A stretch of DNA of 64,000 nt. Source: an uncultured Prevotellaceae bacterium. GTDB taxonomy: Bacteria; Bacteroidota; Bacteroidia; Bacteroidales; Bacteroidaceae. The notes beneath the pieces are model-generated. The model saw only the letters and a program-made list of their open reading frames with translations. It did not search any database and was not told the origin of the DNA. Location: assembly GCA_900314755.1 (NCBI GenBank), contig OMWH01000004.1:83020-147019 (forward strand). The letters run 5' to 3'. The position numbers and the translations under genes were made by a program. Of this stretch, positions 18,030 through 29,644 are shown in pieces. Position 1 is the stretch's first letter, and every line of letters starts with the position of its first letter.

Positions 18030-19688
18030 TCAAAAATTATACAATTTTATGTGCAAAATTGTCCACCTTCCACATGAAATTCGTGCATGACGACCCTGAT
18101 GATCCTGATCGCCATTATGCCTACGGACATATATAATATGTCCGTCCTGATCTATTTTTACCTCATCTACAAAACCAATTCCAATACGCTTCCCATTAAA
18201 AGAAAAATTATTTGTAGATTTCTTCTCATTTTGTCCACCTTTCAAGATAAATCCATCCTCCCCCAATGCCACTTCATGCAAGAATTGATACTCATACTCT
18301 GAGGCAAAGCTAACCACCACCCCATTGCCTGCCAACAGATATTCATCATTAGTTAGCTTCATCAAGACTGCTCCTCCCTCGGGCCATATAGAACCATCTG
18401 TAGCGCGAGAATCCCATGGCAAAGTAAAAAAATGACGACAAGTAATAATCGTTTCACCATCTTTTATAATACGTTCTTTATCTTGCTGATCGAAAAGCAA
18501 ACCCCATGACTGGGAAATTGGCTTTTTACTATTTGCTTTCATCGATATTAGCTGTCGCATTATATGATAAGCTTGTGTAACGGACTGGGTCTCTTGAATT
18601 GATGCTTCATCAATTGCAAAAGGTGAAAATCCAAGAGCATCATGCTCTCCAAAAACATATAGAGCACGCACACCACTATTTTCACAGCAACGACTTTCAG
18701 GAATAAAAAGACGATTATTGGGCAATGCATACTGCTTTGCCCATCCCTTAAAACCTGTATCATAAATATCTGGGGCAAGCATCTCTAATTGAGGAGCACC
18801 TGCGTGCCACAAGTCAATAAGATGTGCTAGAGGACCTGCAGATGGATATTGTCCAGGTAACCGGCCACGACTATTTAGAGCAGCATTTACATAAAGAGGT
18901 ATCTGAGTGTATTTTCTTGCTGTCTCACAAAGACCGCCCACATAACGAGCATAGTAATAAGCCATGAAAATCTCATCTGTAAAAATATCATCGCCAAACA
19001 TTTCTTTCCATGTAATTACTGGTGAAGAGGAAAGGGGGAGAGACAAACGTTGCTTCAACCATGGGTGAAGTTCCTCCTGATGACTTTTAAGATAGTTGAC
19101 AAGCTCCTTTGGAACCCCTTTTTTGTAGATTTCATCGGCGATTTTTGAGTGGTCACGAGCCGATTCCAGCATACCAATTTCATTCTCTACCTGTATCATA
19201 CTGACAACATCATGCCCTGTAGCTACAATATGTTTAATCAGCATCTCAAAGGCACAATTGTCAGCTTGAAATACATTTTTAGAAAAACAACTGGCAATCT
19301 CTAAGGGTTTCCCCTCTTCTGTGCAGGCACGAGGAAAACGCCTTGTATTTTTTTTAAACCATAATGGTGTATAACATGACATGGAATTTTTCCAAGCACC
19401 AAACCACAGAAAAACAATTTTCAGGTCGTTCTCTCGTGCTCTTTGAATTATATGATCAATAAGAGAAAAGTCAAATCTACCTTCCTCTGGTTCTATGAAT
19501 TCCCAATAAGCCGGCACTAAAACTGTATTTAGCCCCAACACCTTCATACGAGGAATCACCTTGTCGACATCCTCCACGGAAGTCACTGCGGAATTACTCA
19601 ACTCTCCTCCAAGGATCATTGATCTTTCTTGTGCTTGTAGTCCAAGAACTACAAAACATGCTATGATTAACAATGTAGCTTGTTTCAT
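18030..19688 (-). CDS. GH35-like glycosidase with DUF5597-type C-terminus
   Basis: This 552-residue protein has a cleavable signal peptide (ACFVVLGLQA) and no lipobox. The N-terminal barrel carries the GH35/GH42-type motifs WEFIEPEEGRFDF and IQVENEIG, with E170 as likely acid/base. E331 in FIPESR is the likely nucleophile. The C-terminal 180 residues match the DUF5597 type of beta domain. Family members are exo-acting beta-galactosidase-like enzymes, often in hemicellulose loci, so removal of galactosyl side groups from xylan or related glycans is plausible but unproven. It lies directly upstream of the xus genes in the same direction, 48 nt after the mutS stop. Confidence 0.82.
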   Translation of the reverse strand: MKQATLLIIACFVVLGLQAQERSMILGGELSNSAVTSVEDVDKVIPRMKVLGLNTVLVPAYWEFIEPEEGRFDFSLIDHIIQRARENDLKIVFLWFGAWKNSMSCYTPLWFKKNTRRFPRACTEEGKPLEIASCFSKNVFQADNCAFEMLIKHIVATGHDVVSMIQVENEIGMLESARDHSKIADEIYKKGVPKELVNYLKSHQEELHPWLKQRLSLPLSSSPVITWKEMFGDDIFTDEIFMAYYYARYVGGLCETARKYTQIPLYVNAALNSRGRLPGQYPSAGPLAHLIDLWHAGAPQLEMLAPDIYDTGFKGWAKQYALPNNRLFIPESRCCENSGVRALYVFGEHDALGFSPFAIDEASIQETQSVTQAYHIMRQLISMKANSKKPISQSWGLLFDQQDKERIIKDGETIITCRHFFTLPWDSRATDGSIWPEGGAVLMKLTNDEYLLAGNGVVVSFASEYEYQFLHEVALGEDGFILKGGQNEKKSTNNFSFNGKRIGIGFVDEVKIDQDGHIIYVRRHNGDQDHQGRHARISCGRWTILHIKLYNF

Positions 19689-19736
19689 CTGTTTTTTTAT
19701 TATGTCCTTGCCAAAAAGTCTCTTTTTCCCTCACCA

Positions 19737-22352
19737 CTATCTCCCACTAACAATTTTTTTAATGTCATTGAGTTTATTGAGTGCCTCCAGAGGAGTGAGA
19801 TTGTTGACATCTAATCCTAAAATTTCATCACGGACCTGACAAAGAACAGGGTCGTCCAACTGAAAGAAAGAGAGTTGCATACCCTCCCGGCTCTGGGCAA
19901 TCTCTGCTGTTGGCTTACCTGCCTTACCCACCTGTGCATTGTCTGCCTCTAACTGCTGTAAGATGACATTAGCACGCTTGACAATAGACTTGGGCATACC
20001 TGCTATTTCTGCAACATGGATACCGAAGGAATGCTCAGACCCACCCTTTTCCAGTTTACGTAGGAAAATGACTTTTCCGTCGACTTCCTTTACGCTGACA
20101 TTATAGTTGCGGATACGGCTGAAATGTTTCTCCATCTCGTTTAACTCATGATAGTGGGTGGCGAAGAGTGTACGTGCCTGTGCTTTGGGATGCTCATGGA
20201 GATACTCTACTATTGCCCAAGCAATAGAGATACCATCGTATGTACTAGTGCCACGCCCTAACTCGTCAAAGAGTACCAAAGAGTGCGGAGTAACATTATT
20301 CAGGATATTCGCCGCCTCCGTCATCTCCACCATGAAGGTGGACTCACCCAAGGAGATATTATCAGAGGCTCCTACACGAGTAAATATCTTATCGACTAAT
20401 CCAATACGTGCACTCTCAGCAGGAACAAAACTGCCTATCTGTGCCAAGAGGGTTATCAATGCAGTCTGTCGCAGCAATGCTGACTTACCAGCCATATTCG
20501 GACCCGTAATAATGATAATCTGCTGATGATCACCGTCCAAAAACACATCATTAGGCACATATCGCTCGTCTAAGGGCAATTGTGTCTCAATAACCGGATG
20601 TCGTCCCTGCTTGATGTCAATGATATTGCTCTCATCAATTTGTGGACGGACATAGTGATTCTCTTCTGCCGCCTTCGCTGCAGAGAGGAGACAATCAAGG
20701 TGCGCAATAACATTGGCATTAATCTGTATGTCTGAGATATACGTTTGCAGGGCAGTAACCAATTCATTAAATAGCCGTTGCTCCAACGACAATATCTTAT
20801 CCTCAGCCCCGAGTATTTTCTCCTCATATTCCTTCAGTTCCTGAGTGATATACCGTTCTGCTTGAGCCAGCGTCTGCTTTCTCACCCACTCAGCAGGCAC
20901 TTTATCCTTATAGGTATTACGCACCTCTAAATAATAACCAAACACATTGTTATAGCCGATTTTCAAAGAGGCAATACCTGTTGCCGCAGTCTCACGCTCC
21001 TGAATTTGCATGAGGTAGTCCTTTCCAGAATAAGCGATATGCCGCAGGTCGTCCAGCTCACTATTCACCCCATCACGGATGACCCCACCCTTCTGCACCA
21101 TCTGAGGTGGGTCATTGGTTATTTCACGCTCAATACGGTCACGGATCTCCTCACAAAGACTCAACTGCTCCCCTACCCTTCGTAACGATCCGTTAGTAGC
21201 TTGTAAGCAAGCAGACTTAATAGGTTCAATAGCCTGCAAGGCAACTTTCAACTGTACTACCTCACGAGGTGTCACACGTCCTACGGCAACCTTGGAGATG
21301 ATGCGCTCCAGATCACCAATACGCTGCAATTGGCTGTCAATACACTGACGGAATTCCGGCTCACGGAAGAAATACTCAACTATATCCAAACGGTCATTGA
21401 TGGATTTAGTATCTTTCAAAGGGAATACCAGCCAACGACGCAGTAAGCGTCCACCCATAGGAGATACTGTATGATCAATTACATCCAAGAGTGTTTTTCC
21501 ACCTTCCTGCATCGTACTTACTAACTCAAGGGAACGAACAGTAAACTTATCCAAACGGACGTAACGCTCCTCCTCTATACGAGTCAAAGATGTAATATGG
21601 GCTATCTGGGTATGCAGCGTCTGCTCCAAATATTGGAGTATAGCTCCTGCCGCAATGACACCATTTTTCAAATGGTCAACACCAAACCCTTTCAGCGACT
21701 TCACATTGAAATGTTTATAGAGTTTCTGATGGGCTGTCTGTTCTGTGAACACCCAATCATCAAGTTCAAAAGTACAATAGCGTATTCCAAAATATTTCTC
21801 AAAGTCATGCTTGTGCTCACGATTATAGAGCACCTCTTTAGGTTGGAAGTTACCCATTAATTTCTCCACATAGTCATAGGTACCCTCACCTGTCAGGAAC
21901 TCACCAGTTGAGATATCAAGAAATGCCACTCCACAAGCATTCTTCCCGAAATGTAAAGCTGCAAGGAAATTATTCTCCTTGTAGTTAAGCACATTATCCT
22001 GCATAGCGACACCAGGAGTCACCAATTCCGTAATACCACGCTTGACCAACTTTTTGGTGAGTTTCGGATCCTCCAACTGGTCGCAAATAGCGACACGCTT
22101 TCCTGCACGGATCAATTTTGGCAGATAGGTGTCGAGGGCATGATGGGGAAATCCCGCCATCTCGTCGCCCCTCACCCCTGCCCCATTATTACGGCGTGTC
22201 AGGGTAATACCTAATATCTGTGCTGCTGTAATAGCATCCTCACAGTATGTCTCATAGAAGTCGCCACAACGAAACAGCAATATAGCCTCAGGATGTTTCG
22301 CCTTAAGGTCGAAGAATTGCTTCATCATTGGGGTCAGTTCCTTCTTTGCCAT
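19737..22352 (-). CDS. mutS: DNA mismatch repair protein MutS
   Basis: This 871-residue protein is full length. The mismatch-contact loop [10 protein letters not shown] is at about residues 23-32. The connector and clamp domains follow, then the Walker A motif [13 protein letters not shown] (about residue 620), the Walker B region [16 protein letters not shown] and the signature FATHYHE. The C-terminal dimerization helices are present ([17 protein letters not shown]). MutS recognizes mismatches and recruits MutL using ATP. It is divergent from leuS, and its promoter lies in one arm of a long inverted repeat. Confidence 0.98.
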   Translation of the reverse strand: MAKKELTPMMKQFFDLKAKHPEAILLFRCGDFYETYCEDAITAAQILGITLTRRNNGAGVRGDEMAGFPHHALDTYLPKLIRAGKRVAICDQLEDPKLTKKLVKRGITELVTPGVAMQDNVLNYKENNFLAALHFGKNACGVAFLDISTGEFLTGEGTYDYVEKLMGNFQPKEVLYNREHKHDFEKYFGIRYCTFELDDWVFTEQTAHQKLYKHFNVKSLKGFGVDHLKNGVIAAGAILQYLEQTLHTQIAHITSLTRIEEERYVRLDKFTVRSLELVSTMQEGGKTLLDVIDHTVSPMGGRLLRRWLVFPLKDTKSINDRLDIVEYFFREPEFRQCIDSQLQRIGDLERIISKVAVGRVTPREVVQLKVALQAIEPIKSACLQATNGSLRRVGEQLSLCEEIRDRIEREITNDPPQMVQKGGVIRDGVNSELDDLRHIAYSGKDYLMQIQERETAATGIASLKIGYNNVFGYYLEVRNTYKDKVPAEWVRKQTLAQAERYITQELKEYEEKILGAEDKILSLEQRLFNELVTALQTYISDIQINANVIAHLDCLLSAAKAAEENHYVRPQIDESNIIDIKQGRHPVIETQLPLDERYVPNDVFLDGDHQQIIIITGPNMAGKSALLRQTALITLLAQIGSFVPAESARIGLVDKIFTRVGASDNISLGESTFMVEMTEAANILNNVTPHSLVLFDELGRGTSTYDGISIAWAIVEYLHEHPKAQARTLFATHYHELNEMEKHFSRIRNYNVSVKEVDGKVIFLRKLEKGGSEHSFGIHVAEIAGMPKSIVKRANVILQQLEADNAQVGKAGKPTAEIAQSREGMQLSFFQLDDPVLCQVRDEILGLDVNNLTPLEALNKLNDIKKIVSGR

Positions 22353-22378
22353 TTTTGTTTCTTTTTATATTTCCGAGT

Positions 22379-22468
22379 TGCAAAGATACGATTAAGTGAG
22401 CAAAATGCCAAAATATATTTGAACATTTTCGAACGTGAGTATCTTAAAAACTTGTTTTAAAGATACGA
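22379..22468. repeat. Left arm of a 90-bp perfect inverted repeat
   Basis: The reverse complement of this stretch is identical base for base to 23146-23235. Similarity continues inwards for about 25 bp with mismatches. The arm carries the mutS promoter. Confidence 0.93.
22381..22388 (-). promoter_or_regulatory. -7 promoter box for mutS, inside the left inverted-repeat arm
   Basis: The minus strand reads TATCTTTG, preceded by CTCACTTAATCG. The same extended element precedes leuS and, in slightly changed form, dtd. Confidence 0.65.
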
Positions 22469-23145
22469 ATAAGTGAGTAAAATGCCAAATTTCTTCGCTT
22501 GTTTCTCAAGATATAGTTCATCCCTCACTCCGATATCAGTTATGGGGGTACTCCGATATCTCCTATGGGTCAAGCAAGGCATCCTTTAGGGGGTAAAGGA
22601 GATATCCCCAAGACCCTTAGAGATAATCCCCAAGGGTCATGAAGCCCGTACCTTCGACCCACGGAGCCCCGGGCTTCGCAACCCACATGCCGTATTTTGG
22701 TAAACATAGTAACTGTGTTGAATGAATATTAAGGGCAAAATCGCCATTCGTTGTCACCCTTGTTACCTCGTTGCCACACGTAACACGCTGATTCTCAAGT
22801 AATGTTGCAAGGTGGCAACGGTTGCAAGGGTAAAAAACTTTATGTATGCGCGCGTGCGCGCGAGGAATTCTGATACTCCTATCAAAAAATACGAGTAACT
22901 TATCAAACAATACGAGTATCATAATTTTTATTCCGATGCTCGGAATAAACAATACGACTGGCAGATTTTTCATTCCGCCAGTCGTATTTATAAATAGTAG
23001 CAATATTTTTGAGCGTTTCGTAAATAATTGCAACCTTGTCAGTATACTCTAACTCCATATTTTAGTATCTGATTCTTGAATACGGGATTCGAGGGGAGGA
23101 AAATGGGCAAAAATTGCAAATAAATTTGCATTTTCGCTCACTTAA
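22469..23145. other. Interior of the mutS-leuS inverted-repeat element; no convincing gene
   Basis: This 677-bp stretch holds two 23-bp direct copies of ACTCCGATATC...ATGGG (from 22528 and 22551), an alternating purine-pyrimidine run TATGTATGCGCGCGTGCGCG (22841-22862) and three near-copies of AATACGA(G/C)T. It also holds a 12-bp perfect hairpin at 22951-22988. A minus-strand frame of 138 codons at 22617-23033 has no recognizable domain, crosses these repeats and is judged non-coding. Confidence 0.6.
22951..22988. repeat. Strong hairpin, 12-bp perfect stem
   Basis: AATACGACTGGC (22951-22962) pairs with GCCAGTCGTATT (22977-22988) across a 14-nt loop. Only short T runs follow, so terminator function is uncertain. 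Confidence 0.6.
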
Positions 23146-23235
23146 TCGTATCTTTAAAACAAGTTTTTAAGATACTCACGTTCGAAAATGTTCAAATATA
23201 TTTTGGCATTTTGCTCACTTAATCGTATCTTTGCA
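23146..23235. repeat. Right arm of the 90-bp perfect inverted repeat
   Basis: Exact reverse complement of 22379-22468. It carries the leuS promoter. Confidence 0.93.
23226..23233 (+). promoter_or_regulatory. -7 promoter box for leuS
   Basis: TATCTTTG with TTTG about 25 nt upstream as the -33 element. Predicted start is near 23240, which favours translation from the ATG at 23257 over the one at 23245. Confidence 0.7.
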
Positions 23236-23256
23236 GAAAATTAAATGCATATCGAT

Positions 23257-26100
23257 ATGGAATACAATTTTAGAGACATTGAACAGAAATGGCAGAAACG
23301 ATGGGTGGAAATGAAAACCTATCGTGTGACTGAAGACCCGACGAAGAAAAAATTCTACGTGCTGAATATGTTCCCTTACCCCAGCGGTGCTGGTCTGCAT
23401 GTAGGTCATCCCCTTGGCTATATCGCCTCGGATATCTATGCCCGCTATAAGCGTCAACAGGGATATAACGTACTGAACCCTATGGGCTATGATGCTTATG
23501 GACTCCCTGCCGAGCAGTATGCTATACAGACTGGTCAGCATCCAGAGAAGACTACCTTTGAGAATATAGACCGCTATCGCAGTCAGTTGGATAAGATAGG
23601 TTTCTCATTTGACTGGGACCGTGAGGTACGTACCTGTGACCCCATCTATTATAAATGGACACAATGGGCTTTCCAGCGTATGTTCAAAAGTTATTATAGT
23701 CTCTCATCCCACAAGGCTCAGCCTACCATCAAACTGATAGAGCACTTTGAGTTGATGGGTACGGAGAACTGTAATGCACTCGGTACGGAGGAGCTGCATT
23801 TTACAGCTTCTGACTGGGCTGGTTTCACAGAGAAGAAAAAGCAAGAAGTACTAATGAACTACCGTATCGCTTACCTTGCCGACACCATGGTGAACTGGTG
23901 TCCGAAACTGGGTACCGTACTTGCCAACGACGAGGTGGTAGATGGTGTCAGCGTACGTGGTGGCTATCCTGTTGTCCAGAAAAAAATGCGTCAGTGGTGT
24001 CTTCGTGTATCAGCCTATGCCCAGCGCCTGTTGGACGGACTGGAGGAAATCGACTGGACAGACTCATTGAAAGAGACCCAACGCAACTGGATTGGTCGCT
24101 CAGAGGGTACTGAGGTAGAGTTTAAGGTGGCTGACAGCGACAAGCACTTCACCATCTTCACAACCCGTGCCGATACGATGTTTGGTGTGACCTTCATGGT
24201 TCTGGCACCAGAGAGTGACCTCGTTGCCGAACTGACTACAGACGTACAGAAGGCTGAGGTGGAGAAATACCTCGACTATGTGAAAAAACGTACAGAGCGT
24301 GACCGTCAGATGGATCATAAGGTGACGGGTGTTTTCTCCGGAAGTTATGCCATCAATCCATTCACAGACGAGAAAATACCTATCTGGATTGCTGAGTATG
24401 TACTTGCCGGCTATGGTACCGGTGCTATTATGGCAGTTCCTGCCCATGACTCCCGTGACTATGCTTTCGCCAAACACTTCAATCTGCCTATCATCCCACT
24501 GATTGAGGGTGCTGATGTATCGGAGGAGAGCTACGATGCCAAAGAAGGTATCATGTGTAACTCCGCATCTGCTAAGTTCAGCCTCAACGGACTGACCGTC
24601 AAAGAGGCGATAGCAGCAACAAAGAAATTCGTGACAGAGCAGGGTATAGGACGAGTGAAAGTCAACTACCGTCTGCGTGACGCTATCTTCTCCCGTCAGC
24701 GTTACTGGGGTGAGCCATTCCCCGTCTATTATAAGGACGACATGCCTTATATGATACCTAAGGAGTGTCTGCCTCTGGAATTGCCGGAGATTGATGAGTA
24801 CAAGCCAACAGAAACGGGTGAGCCCCCATTGGGACGAGCCAAGATGTGGGCTTGGGACACTAAGTTTGACAAAGTGGTATCAAAGGATGAGATTGACAAT
24901 AAGACCGTATTCCCACTGGAACTGAATACCATGCCGGGCTTTGCAGGTTCCAGCGCTTACTATCTGCGCTATATGGATCCGAAGAACGAGAAGGCATTGG
25001 TGAATAAGGATATTGACGAGTACTGGCGTAACGTCGACCTCTATGTTGGTGGTACGGAGCATGCCACTGGTCACTTGATTTACTCTCGTTTCTGGAATAA
25101 GTTCCTTTATGACTCTGGCTATAGTTGTGAGGACGAGCCTTTTAAGAAACTTGTCAACCAAGGTATGATTCAGGGGCGCTCTAATTTCGTCTATCGAGTA
25201 GAGGAGGGTCAGGATAAGGGTAAGTTCGTCAGTTGCGGACTGAAAGACAACTATCAGGTAACACCTATTCATGTGGATGTCAATATCGTTTCTAACGATA
25301 TCCTCGACATAGAGGCATTCAAAGCTTGGCGTCCTGAATACAATAACGCAGAATTCATCCTGGAGGATGGCAAATATATCTGTGGATGGGCTATTGAGAA
25401 GATGTCTAAGTCGATGTTTAACGTCGTCAACCCAGATATGATTGTCGAGAAATATGGTGCCGACACACTGCGTCTATATGAGATGTTCCTAGGTCCTGTG
25501 GAGCAGTCAAAACCATGGGATACTAATGGTATTGACGGTTGTCATCGCTTCCTGAAGAAATTCTGGGCATTGTTCTATGGTAATACCCGTGAGAACCCAG
25601 ACGGCAAATTACTGGTAGATGACGGAGAGCCTACGAAGGAGGCATTGAAAAGTGTTCATAAACTGATTAAGAAGGTTAGTCAAGACATAGAGATATTCTC
25701 CTATAATACCAGTATCTCCGCTTTCATGATTTGTGTGAATGAACTCGCACAGATGAAATGTCACAACCGTGAGATGTTGAAGACACTCGTTATCCTCATC
25801 GCTCCGTTTGCTCCTCATATTGCCGAGGAACTCTGGGAACAACTGGGAGAGCAGGGTAGTGTCTGCGATTCGAAATGGCCTGCTTGGAATGAGGAGTATC
25901 TGGTGGAGAATAGTGTGAAACTGGGTGTCGCCTTCAATGGTAAGACACGCTTTGACATGGAGTTCCCTGCTGATGCCGACAATCAGACCATCCAAGATGC
26001 CGTTCTCGCTGACGACCGCTCCAAGAAATATATTGAGGGAGAGATTATGAAGGTTATCATCGTCCCGAAGCGTATGGTGAACATCGTTTTTAAGAAATGA
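23257..26100 (+). CDS. leuS: Leucyl-tRNA synthetase
   Basis: The frame is open from an ATG at 23245, but [12 protein letters not shown] at 23257 is the usual start and leaves a workable leader, giving 947 residues. The class I motif HVGH is in [13 protein letters not shown], and the CP1 editing domain is inserted after it ([33 protein letters not shown]). KMSKS is seen in [11 protein letters not shown], and the C-terminal anticodon-binding helices are intact. It charges tRNA-Leu and hydrolyses mischarged products. Its stop overlaps the next gene by ATGA. Confidence 0.97.
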   Translation: MEYNFRDIEQKWQKRWVEMKTYRVTEDPTKKKFYVLNMFPYPSGAGLHVGHPLGYIASDIYARYKRQQGYNVLNPMGYDAYGLPAEQYAIQTGQHPEKTTFENIDRYRSQLDKIGFSFDWDREVRTCDPIYYKWTQWAFQRMFKSYYSLSSHKAQPTIKLIEHFELMGTENCNALGTEELHFTASDWAGFTEKKKQEVLMNYRIAYLADTMVNWCPKLGTVLANDEVVDGVSVRGGYPVVQKKMRQWCLRVSAYAQRLLDGLEEIDWTDSLKETQRNWIGRSEGTEVEFKVADSDKHFTIFTTRADTMFGVTFMVLAPESDLVAELTTDVQKAEVEKYLDYVKKRTERDRQMDHKVTGVFSGSYAINPFTDEKIPIWIAEYVLAGYGTGAIMAVPAHDSRDYAFAKHFNLPIIPLIEGADVSEESYDAKEGIMCNSASAKFSLNGLTVKEAIAATKKFVTEQGIGRVKVNYRLRDAIFSRQRYWGEPFPVYYKDDMPYMIPKECLPLELPEIDEYKPTETGEPPLGRAKMWAWDTKFDKVVSKDEIDNKTVFPLELNTMPGFAGSSAYYLRYMDPKNEKALVNKDIDEYWRNVDLYVGGTEHATGHLIYSRFWNKFLYDSGYSCEDEPFKKLVNQGMIQGRSNFVYRVEEGQDKGKFVSCGLKDNYQVTPIHVDVNIVSNDILDIEAFKAWRPEYNNAEFILEDGKYICGWAIEKMSKSMFNVVNPDMIVEKYGADTLRLYEMFLGPVEQSKPWDTNGIDGCHRFLKKFWALFYGNTRENPDGKLLVDDGEPTKEALKSVHKLIKKVSQDIEIFSYNTSISAFMICVNELAQMKCHNREMLKTLVILIAPFAPHIAEELWEQLGEQGSVCDSKWPAWNEEYLVENSVKLGVAFNGKTRFDMEFPADADNQTIQDAVLADDRSKKYIEGEIMKVIIVPKRMVNIVFKK

Positions 26101-27056
26101 CAGAACAACATAAAATGATATGGAGTGAGACCAAGGACTATATGTTTATAGCCCTTGGACTCGCTATTTATACTGTTGCGTTCACAGTATTCCTAATGCC
26201 TTACCAGATAGTGGCTGGAGGTGTGACAGGTCTTTCAGCCATCATCTATTATGCCACTGGATTCCATCTGGAAAATACCTATATCATCATTAATGGTATC
26301 CTATTGGTAGTGGCACTGAAAATCCTTGGTGTGAAGTTTCTGATGAAAACTATTTTCGCTATCTTCACCCTCTATTTCATGCTGATGTTCGCTCAGGACA
26401 TCATCCCTAAGCAAGCCAATGGCTTACCCTTTAAACTGATGGGTGAGGGACAGGATTTCATGTCGATGATTATCGGATGCGTTATGACAGGTATCGCTCT
26501 TGCTACGGTCTTCTTGCATAATGGTTCTACCGGCGGTACGGATATCATTGCTGCCTCTGTCAACAAATACCATAACGTATCACTGGGCTCCGTACTTATT
26601 GCCGCAGACTTCTGCATCATCGGCTCCTGTATGTTCTTCCCACAGTTCGGAACCTATCTGGAACGTGCCCATAAGGTAATGTTCGGTTTCTGCGTAATGG
26701 CTATGGAGAACTATGTACTCGACTATGTGATGAATGCCCGCCGACAGTCTGTACAGTTCTTTATCTTTTCCAGCAAATGGCAAGAGATAGCCAATGCCAT
26801 CGGTACAGAGATGAACCATGGTGTGACGATTCTGGACGGTCATGGATGGTATACGGGTAAGAAGAGCAAAGTACTTTGTATTCTTGCCAAGAAGAATGAA
26901 AGTGTCAACATGTTCCGCCTCATCAAAATGATTGACCCCAATGCCTTTGTCAGCCAGTCAAGTGTTATTGGTGTCTATGGTGAGGGATTTGATGAGATGA
27001 AAGTTTCGATTAAGCGAGAGAAGAGTCAAGCAAGTTTGAACTCTTCCGAGAAATAG
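26097..27056 (+). CDS. YitT family membrane protein (DUF161/DUF2179)
   Basis: This 319-residue protein has five or six hydrophobic segments in the first 210 residues with the family signature [19 protein letters not shown], and [10 protein letters not shown] in a later loop. A cytosolic C-terminal DUF2179 domain follows ([20 protein letters not shown], then [16 protein letters not shown]). The family is widespread but its transport activity is undefined. The gene overlaps leuS by 4 nt, so it is probably co-transcribed and translationally coupled. Confidence 0.92.
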   Translation: MTEQHKMIWSETKDYMFIALGLAIYTVAFTVFLMPYQIVAGGVTGLSAIIYYATGFHLENTYIIINGILLVVALKILGVKFLMKTIFAIFTLYFMLMFAQDIIPKQANGLPFKLMGEGQDFMSMIIGCVMTGIALATVFLHNGSTGGTDIIAASVNKYHNVSLGSVLIAADFCIIGSCMFFPQFGTYLERAHKVMFGFCVMAMENYVLDYVMNARRQSVQFFIFSSKWQEIANAIGTEMNHGVTILDGHGWYTGKKSKVLCILAKKNESVNMFRLIKMIDPNAFVSQSSVIGVYGEGFDEMKVSIKREKSQASLNSSEK

Positions 27057-27103
27057 AAACTTCGGCGAAGTCAAGGTTAAAATCAAAGAAGAGAAGAAGA
27101 AAA

Positions 27104-27730
27104 ATGAAAATCGTATTCGCAACGAACAACCAACACAAGCTTGACGAAATCAGAAGTATCTTAGGCGATAGATTTGAGGTCGTTTCCTTGAAAGAAATCG
27201 GTTGTCATGAGGATATTCCTGAGACTGGTAAGACTTTGGAGGAGAACGCCCTTCAAAAAGCACAATATGTCTATGACCATTACCATGTGAGTTGTTTCGC
27301 AGATGATACAGGACTAGAGGTAGACGCACTGCATGGAGCACCAGGTGTCTATTCCGCAAGATACGCTGCCTTGGAGGATCCCAATACCACAGGGCATGAT
27401 TCTGAGGCTAATATGGCACGTTTGCTGCGTGAATTAGGAAATAATAACAACCGCAAGGCACGATTCCGCACCGTTATTGCGTTTATAGAGAAAAAGGACG
27501 TATGTCCTTGTGGCTGTACCAGTATCAAGAAAGTCAGTCAGTTTGAAGGAATCGTCGAGGGTGAGATTATCCGAGAGAAAAGGGGAGGGGAGGGCTTCGG
27601 CTATGATCCTATCTTCCAACCGGAAGGCTACGACAAGACATTTGCTGAATTAGGTTCTGATATCAAGAACACTATCAGTCACCGGGCACGAGCCACACAG
27701 AAATTAGCAGAGTATTTGAAAACATTGTAG
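27104..27730 (+). CDS. rdgB: Non-canonical purine NTP pyrophosphatase (RdgB/HAM1)
   Basis: This 208-residue protein starts with the phosphate-binding motif [14 protein letters not shown]. It continues with the metal-binding [12 protein letters not shown] and the substrate motifs [11 protein letters not shown] and [11 protein letters not shown]. It hydrolyses dITP, ITP and XTP to monophosphates and keeps deaminated purines out of nucleic acids. It follows the YitT gene by 47 nt and precedes the PorZ-like gene by 3 nt, so it links a housekeeping unit to the surface cassette. Confidence 0.96.
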   Translation: MKIVFATNNQHKLDEIRSILGDRFEVVSLKEIGCHEDIPETGKTLEENALQKAQYVYDHYHVSCFADDTGLEVDALHGAPGVYSARYAALEDPNTTGHDSEANMARLLRELGNNNNRKARFRTVIAFIEKKDVCPCGCTSIKKVSQFEGIVEGEIIREKRGGEGFGYDPIFQPEGYDKTFAELGSDIKNTISHRARATQKLAEYLKTL

Positions 27731-27733
27731 ATT

Positions 27734-29644
27734 ATGAAAAAGTTCATCATCCTATTATTGTCCATTCTCCATTGTTCATTCTCAATGGCTCAGATTGGAA
27801 CATGGAAAGCCTATATGGCATATAGCGATATCCAAGAAATACAAAAGGCTGGTGATGAGCTTTTCGTGATGGCAAGCAATGACCTTTATCAGTATAATCT
27901 CAACGACCAGAGTATCTATACTTATGATAAGACCAATGGACTGAATGATACTAATATCAAGCATATCAAATGGTGTCCACAAGCCCAGCGTCTTATTGTC
28001 GTTTATGAGAATTCCAACATAGATCTCATAGAAACAGACGGTGATATTATTAACATCAGTGACCTCTACACAAAAGTGATTACTGGTGATAAGACTGTCA
28101 GCAGCATCCGTATTGATGGTGTCTATGCCTATCTCATCTGTGGTTTCGGCATCGTGAAAGTCAATATGGAACGAGCAGAGATCAGTGACAGCTATACCCC
28201 TAATCATCCAGAATACCCCACAGATTTACCAGATGAAGACAACTCCGATTATGACCAGTATATTGAGACGGTAAAGACTCTTAATCCTGGAGGACCGAAG
28301 TATAATCGTAATCTCTTTCTTAAATTCAAATATAACAAATTATATTCATGTCCTGGTATTATGGGAGGCCATTTTGCACCCAATTTCCCTGGTTGCTTGC
28401 AAACATGGGATAGTAGTGAATGGACTTACTACCAAGATCAACTGAACACTATCACTGGACATACTTATTTAGATCTAAGTTGTTTTGATATTGATCCTAA
28501 TGATACATCACATGTTTTTGCTGGGGGAAGAACAGGACTCTATGAGTTTAAAAACGGAAAATTCGTTAAAGAGTATAATTATGACAATAGTCCTCTTAAA
28601 ACTACAGCTGCTATTAATGGCAATTCTAAAGATTATACTTTCGTCCAGACCCTCATTTTTGATAGCAAGGGGCATCTCTGGTTAATGAATAGTGGTAGTG
28701 ATGAAGGGTCACTGTTTGAGATAAAAGAAAACGGAGAATGGATTAGCCACCACAAAAGGGAATTTATGAATTCTGGAAAGCGTACATACGATAACATAGT
28801 CAATGCCATGATAGACAGCCGTGGCTTATTCTGGTTTTGTAACGACCGCTTTATAGAAGCTTCATTGCTTTGCTACCAACCCACAACAGACGAAGCTGTT
28901 GCCTATACTAATTTTGTCAATCAAGATGGCTTAAAAATAGAAAATGTATATGGGGTCACTTGTGTTGCAGAAGATTTAGAAGGAAATATCTGGGTAGGTA
29001 CAGACAAAGGTTTGTTAATGATAGAAAAAGATGATATAGGGAAAAGTCCTGATGATATGGTATTCACACAAGTAAAAGTTCCTCGTAATGATGGAACAGA
29101 TTATGCAGACTATCTTTTATCAGGTATTCATATTACCTGTATCACTATTGATAATGACGGGAACAAATGGATTGGTACTAATGGACTTGGAGTCTATACG
29201 ATTAGCAGAGACAATTTGACAGAGATAAATCATTTTACAACTGAAAACAGTAAGTTGATTTCTAACATTATAGGCTCTATTGCTATTGATGAGAATAATG
29301 GTGAGGTATTTATTGGCACAGATGAGGGATTATGCTCGTATATGAGTGGTATTACGAAACCCATTCATGAAATGACAGAAGATAATGTCTATGCTTATCC
29401 TAATCCTGTAACATCAGATTATACTGGACTTATCACTATTACAGGTCTGACTTATAATGCAGATGTGAAAATTCTTACCAGTAGTGGGAAATTAGTTGCA
29501 GAAGGAAAAAGCAACGGAAGGTTTTTTAAATGGGATGGAAGAGATAAAGACGGAAATAAGGTAGCTAGTGGTGTTTACATGGTAGCAACAGCCACCAGTG
29601 ATGGAAACAAAGGTGTAGTATGCAAAATAGCCATCGTCAGATAG
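27734..29644 (+). CDS. porZ: PorZ-like beta-propeller protein with type IX secretion-type C-terminal domain
   Basis: This 636-residue protein has a signal peptide (FIILLLSILHCSFSMAQ). The following PorZ-type propeller starts IGTWKAYMAYSDIQEIQ with repeated blades of the two-component-regulator type (HLWLMNSGSDEG, LFWFCNDRF, NIWVGTDKGLLMI, NKWIGTNGLGVYTI). The C-terminal beta domain has YAYPNPVTSDY and DKDGNKVASGVYMV, a FlgD/type IX sorting-like fold. In Porphyromonas gingivalis PorZ belongs to the attachment complex that transfers A-LPS to type IX cargo. This protein is shorter than that one, so PorZ itself or a propeller paralogue are both possible. From about 28.3 kb the base composition becomes AT-rich. 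Confidence 0.78.
   Translation: MKKFIILLLSILHCSFSMAQIGTWKAYMAYSDIQEIQKAGDELFVMASNDLYQYNLNDQSIYTYDKTNGLNDTNIKHIKWCPQAQRLIVVYENSNIDLIETDGDIINISDLYTKVITGDKTVSSIRIDGVYAYLICGFGIVKVNMERAEISDSYTPNHPEYPTDLPDEDNSDYDQYIETVKTLNPGGPKYNRNLFLKFKYNKLYSCPGIMGGHFAPNFPGCLQTWDSSEWTYYQDQLNTITGHTYLDLSCFDIDPNDTSHVFAGGRTGLYEFKNGKFVKEYNYDNSPLKTTAAINGNSKDYTFVQTLIFDSKGHLWLMNSGSDEGSLFEIKENGEWISHHKREFMNSGKRTYDNIVNAMIDSRGLFWFCNDRFIEASLLCYQPTTDEAVAYTNFVNQDGLKIENVYGVTCVAEDLEGNIWVGTDKGLLMIEKDDIGKSPDDMVFTQVKVPRNDGTDYADYLLSGIHITCITIDNDGNKWIGTNGLGVYTISRDNLTEINHFTTENSKLISNIIGSIAIDENNGEVFIGTDEGLCSYMSGITKPIHEMTEDNVYAYPNPVTSDYTGLITITGLTYNADVKILTSSGKLVAEGKSNGRFFKWDGRDKDGNKVASGVYMVATATSDGNKGVVCKIAIVR

Noticed and set aside
22617-23033. 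Minus-strand frame of 138 codons between mutS and leuS
   Set aside because: It crosses direct repeats, the CG run and the hairpin, has no recognizable domain and no promoter of its own. It is probably a chance frame.
22379-23235. Insertion sequence with transposase
   Set aside because: No transposase frame is found inside, and no clear target duplication is visible outside the arms.
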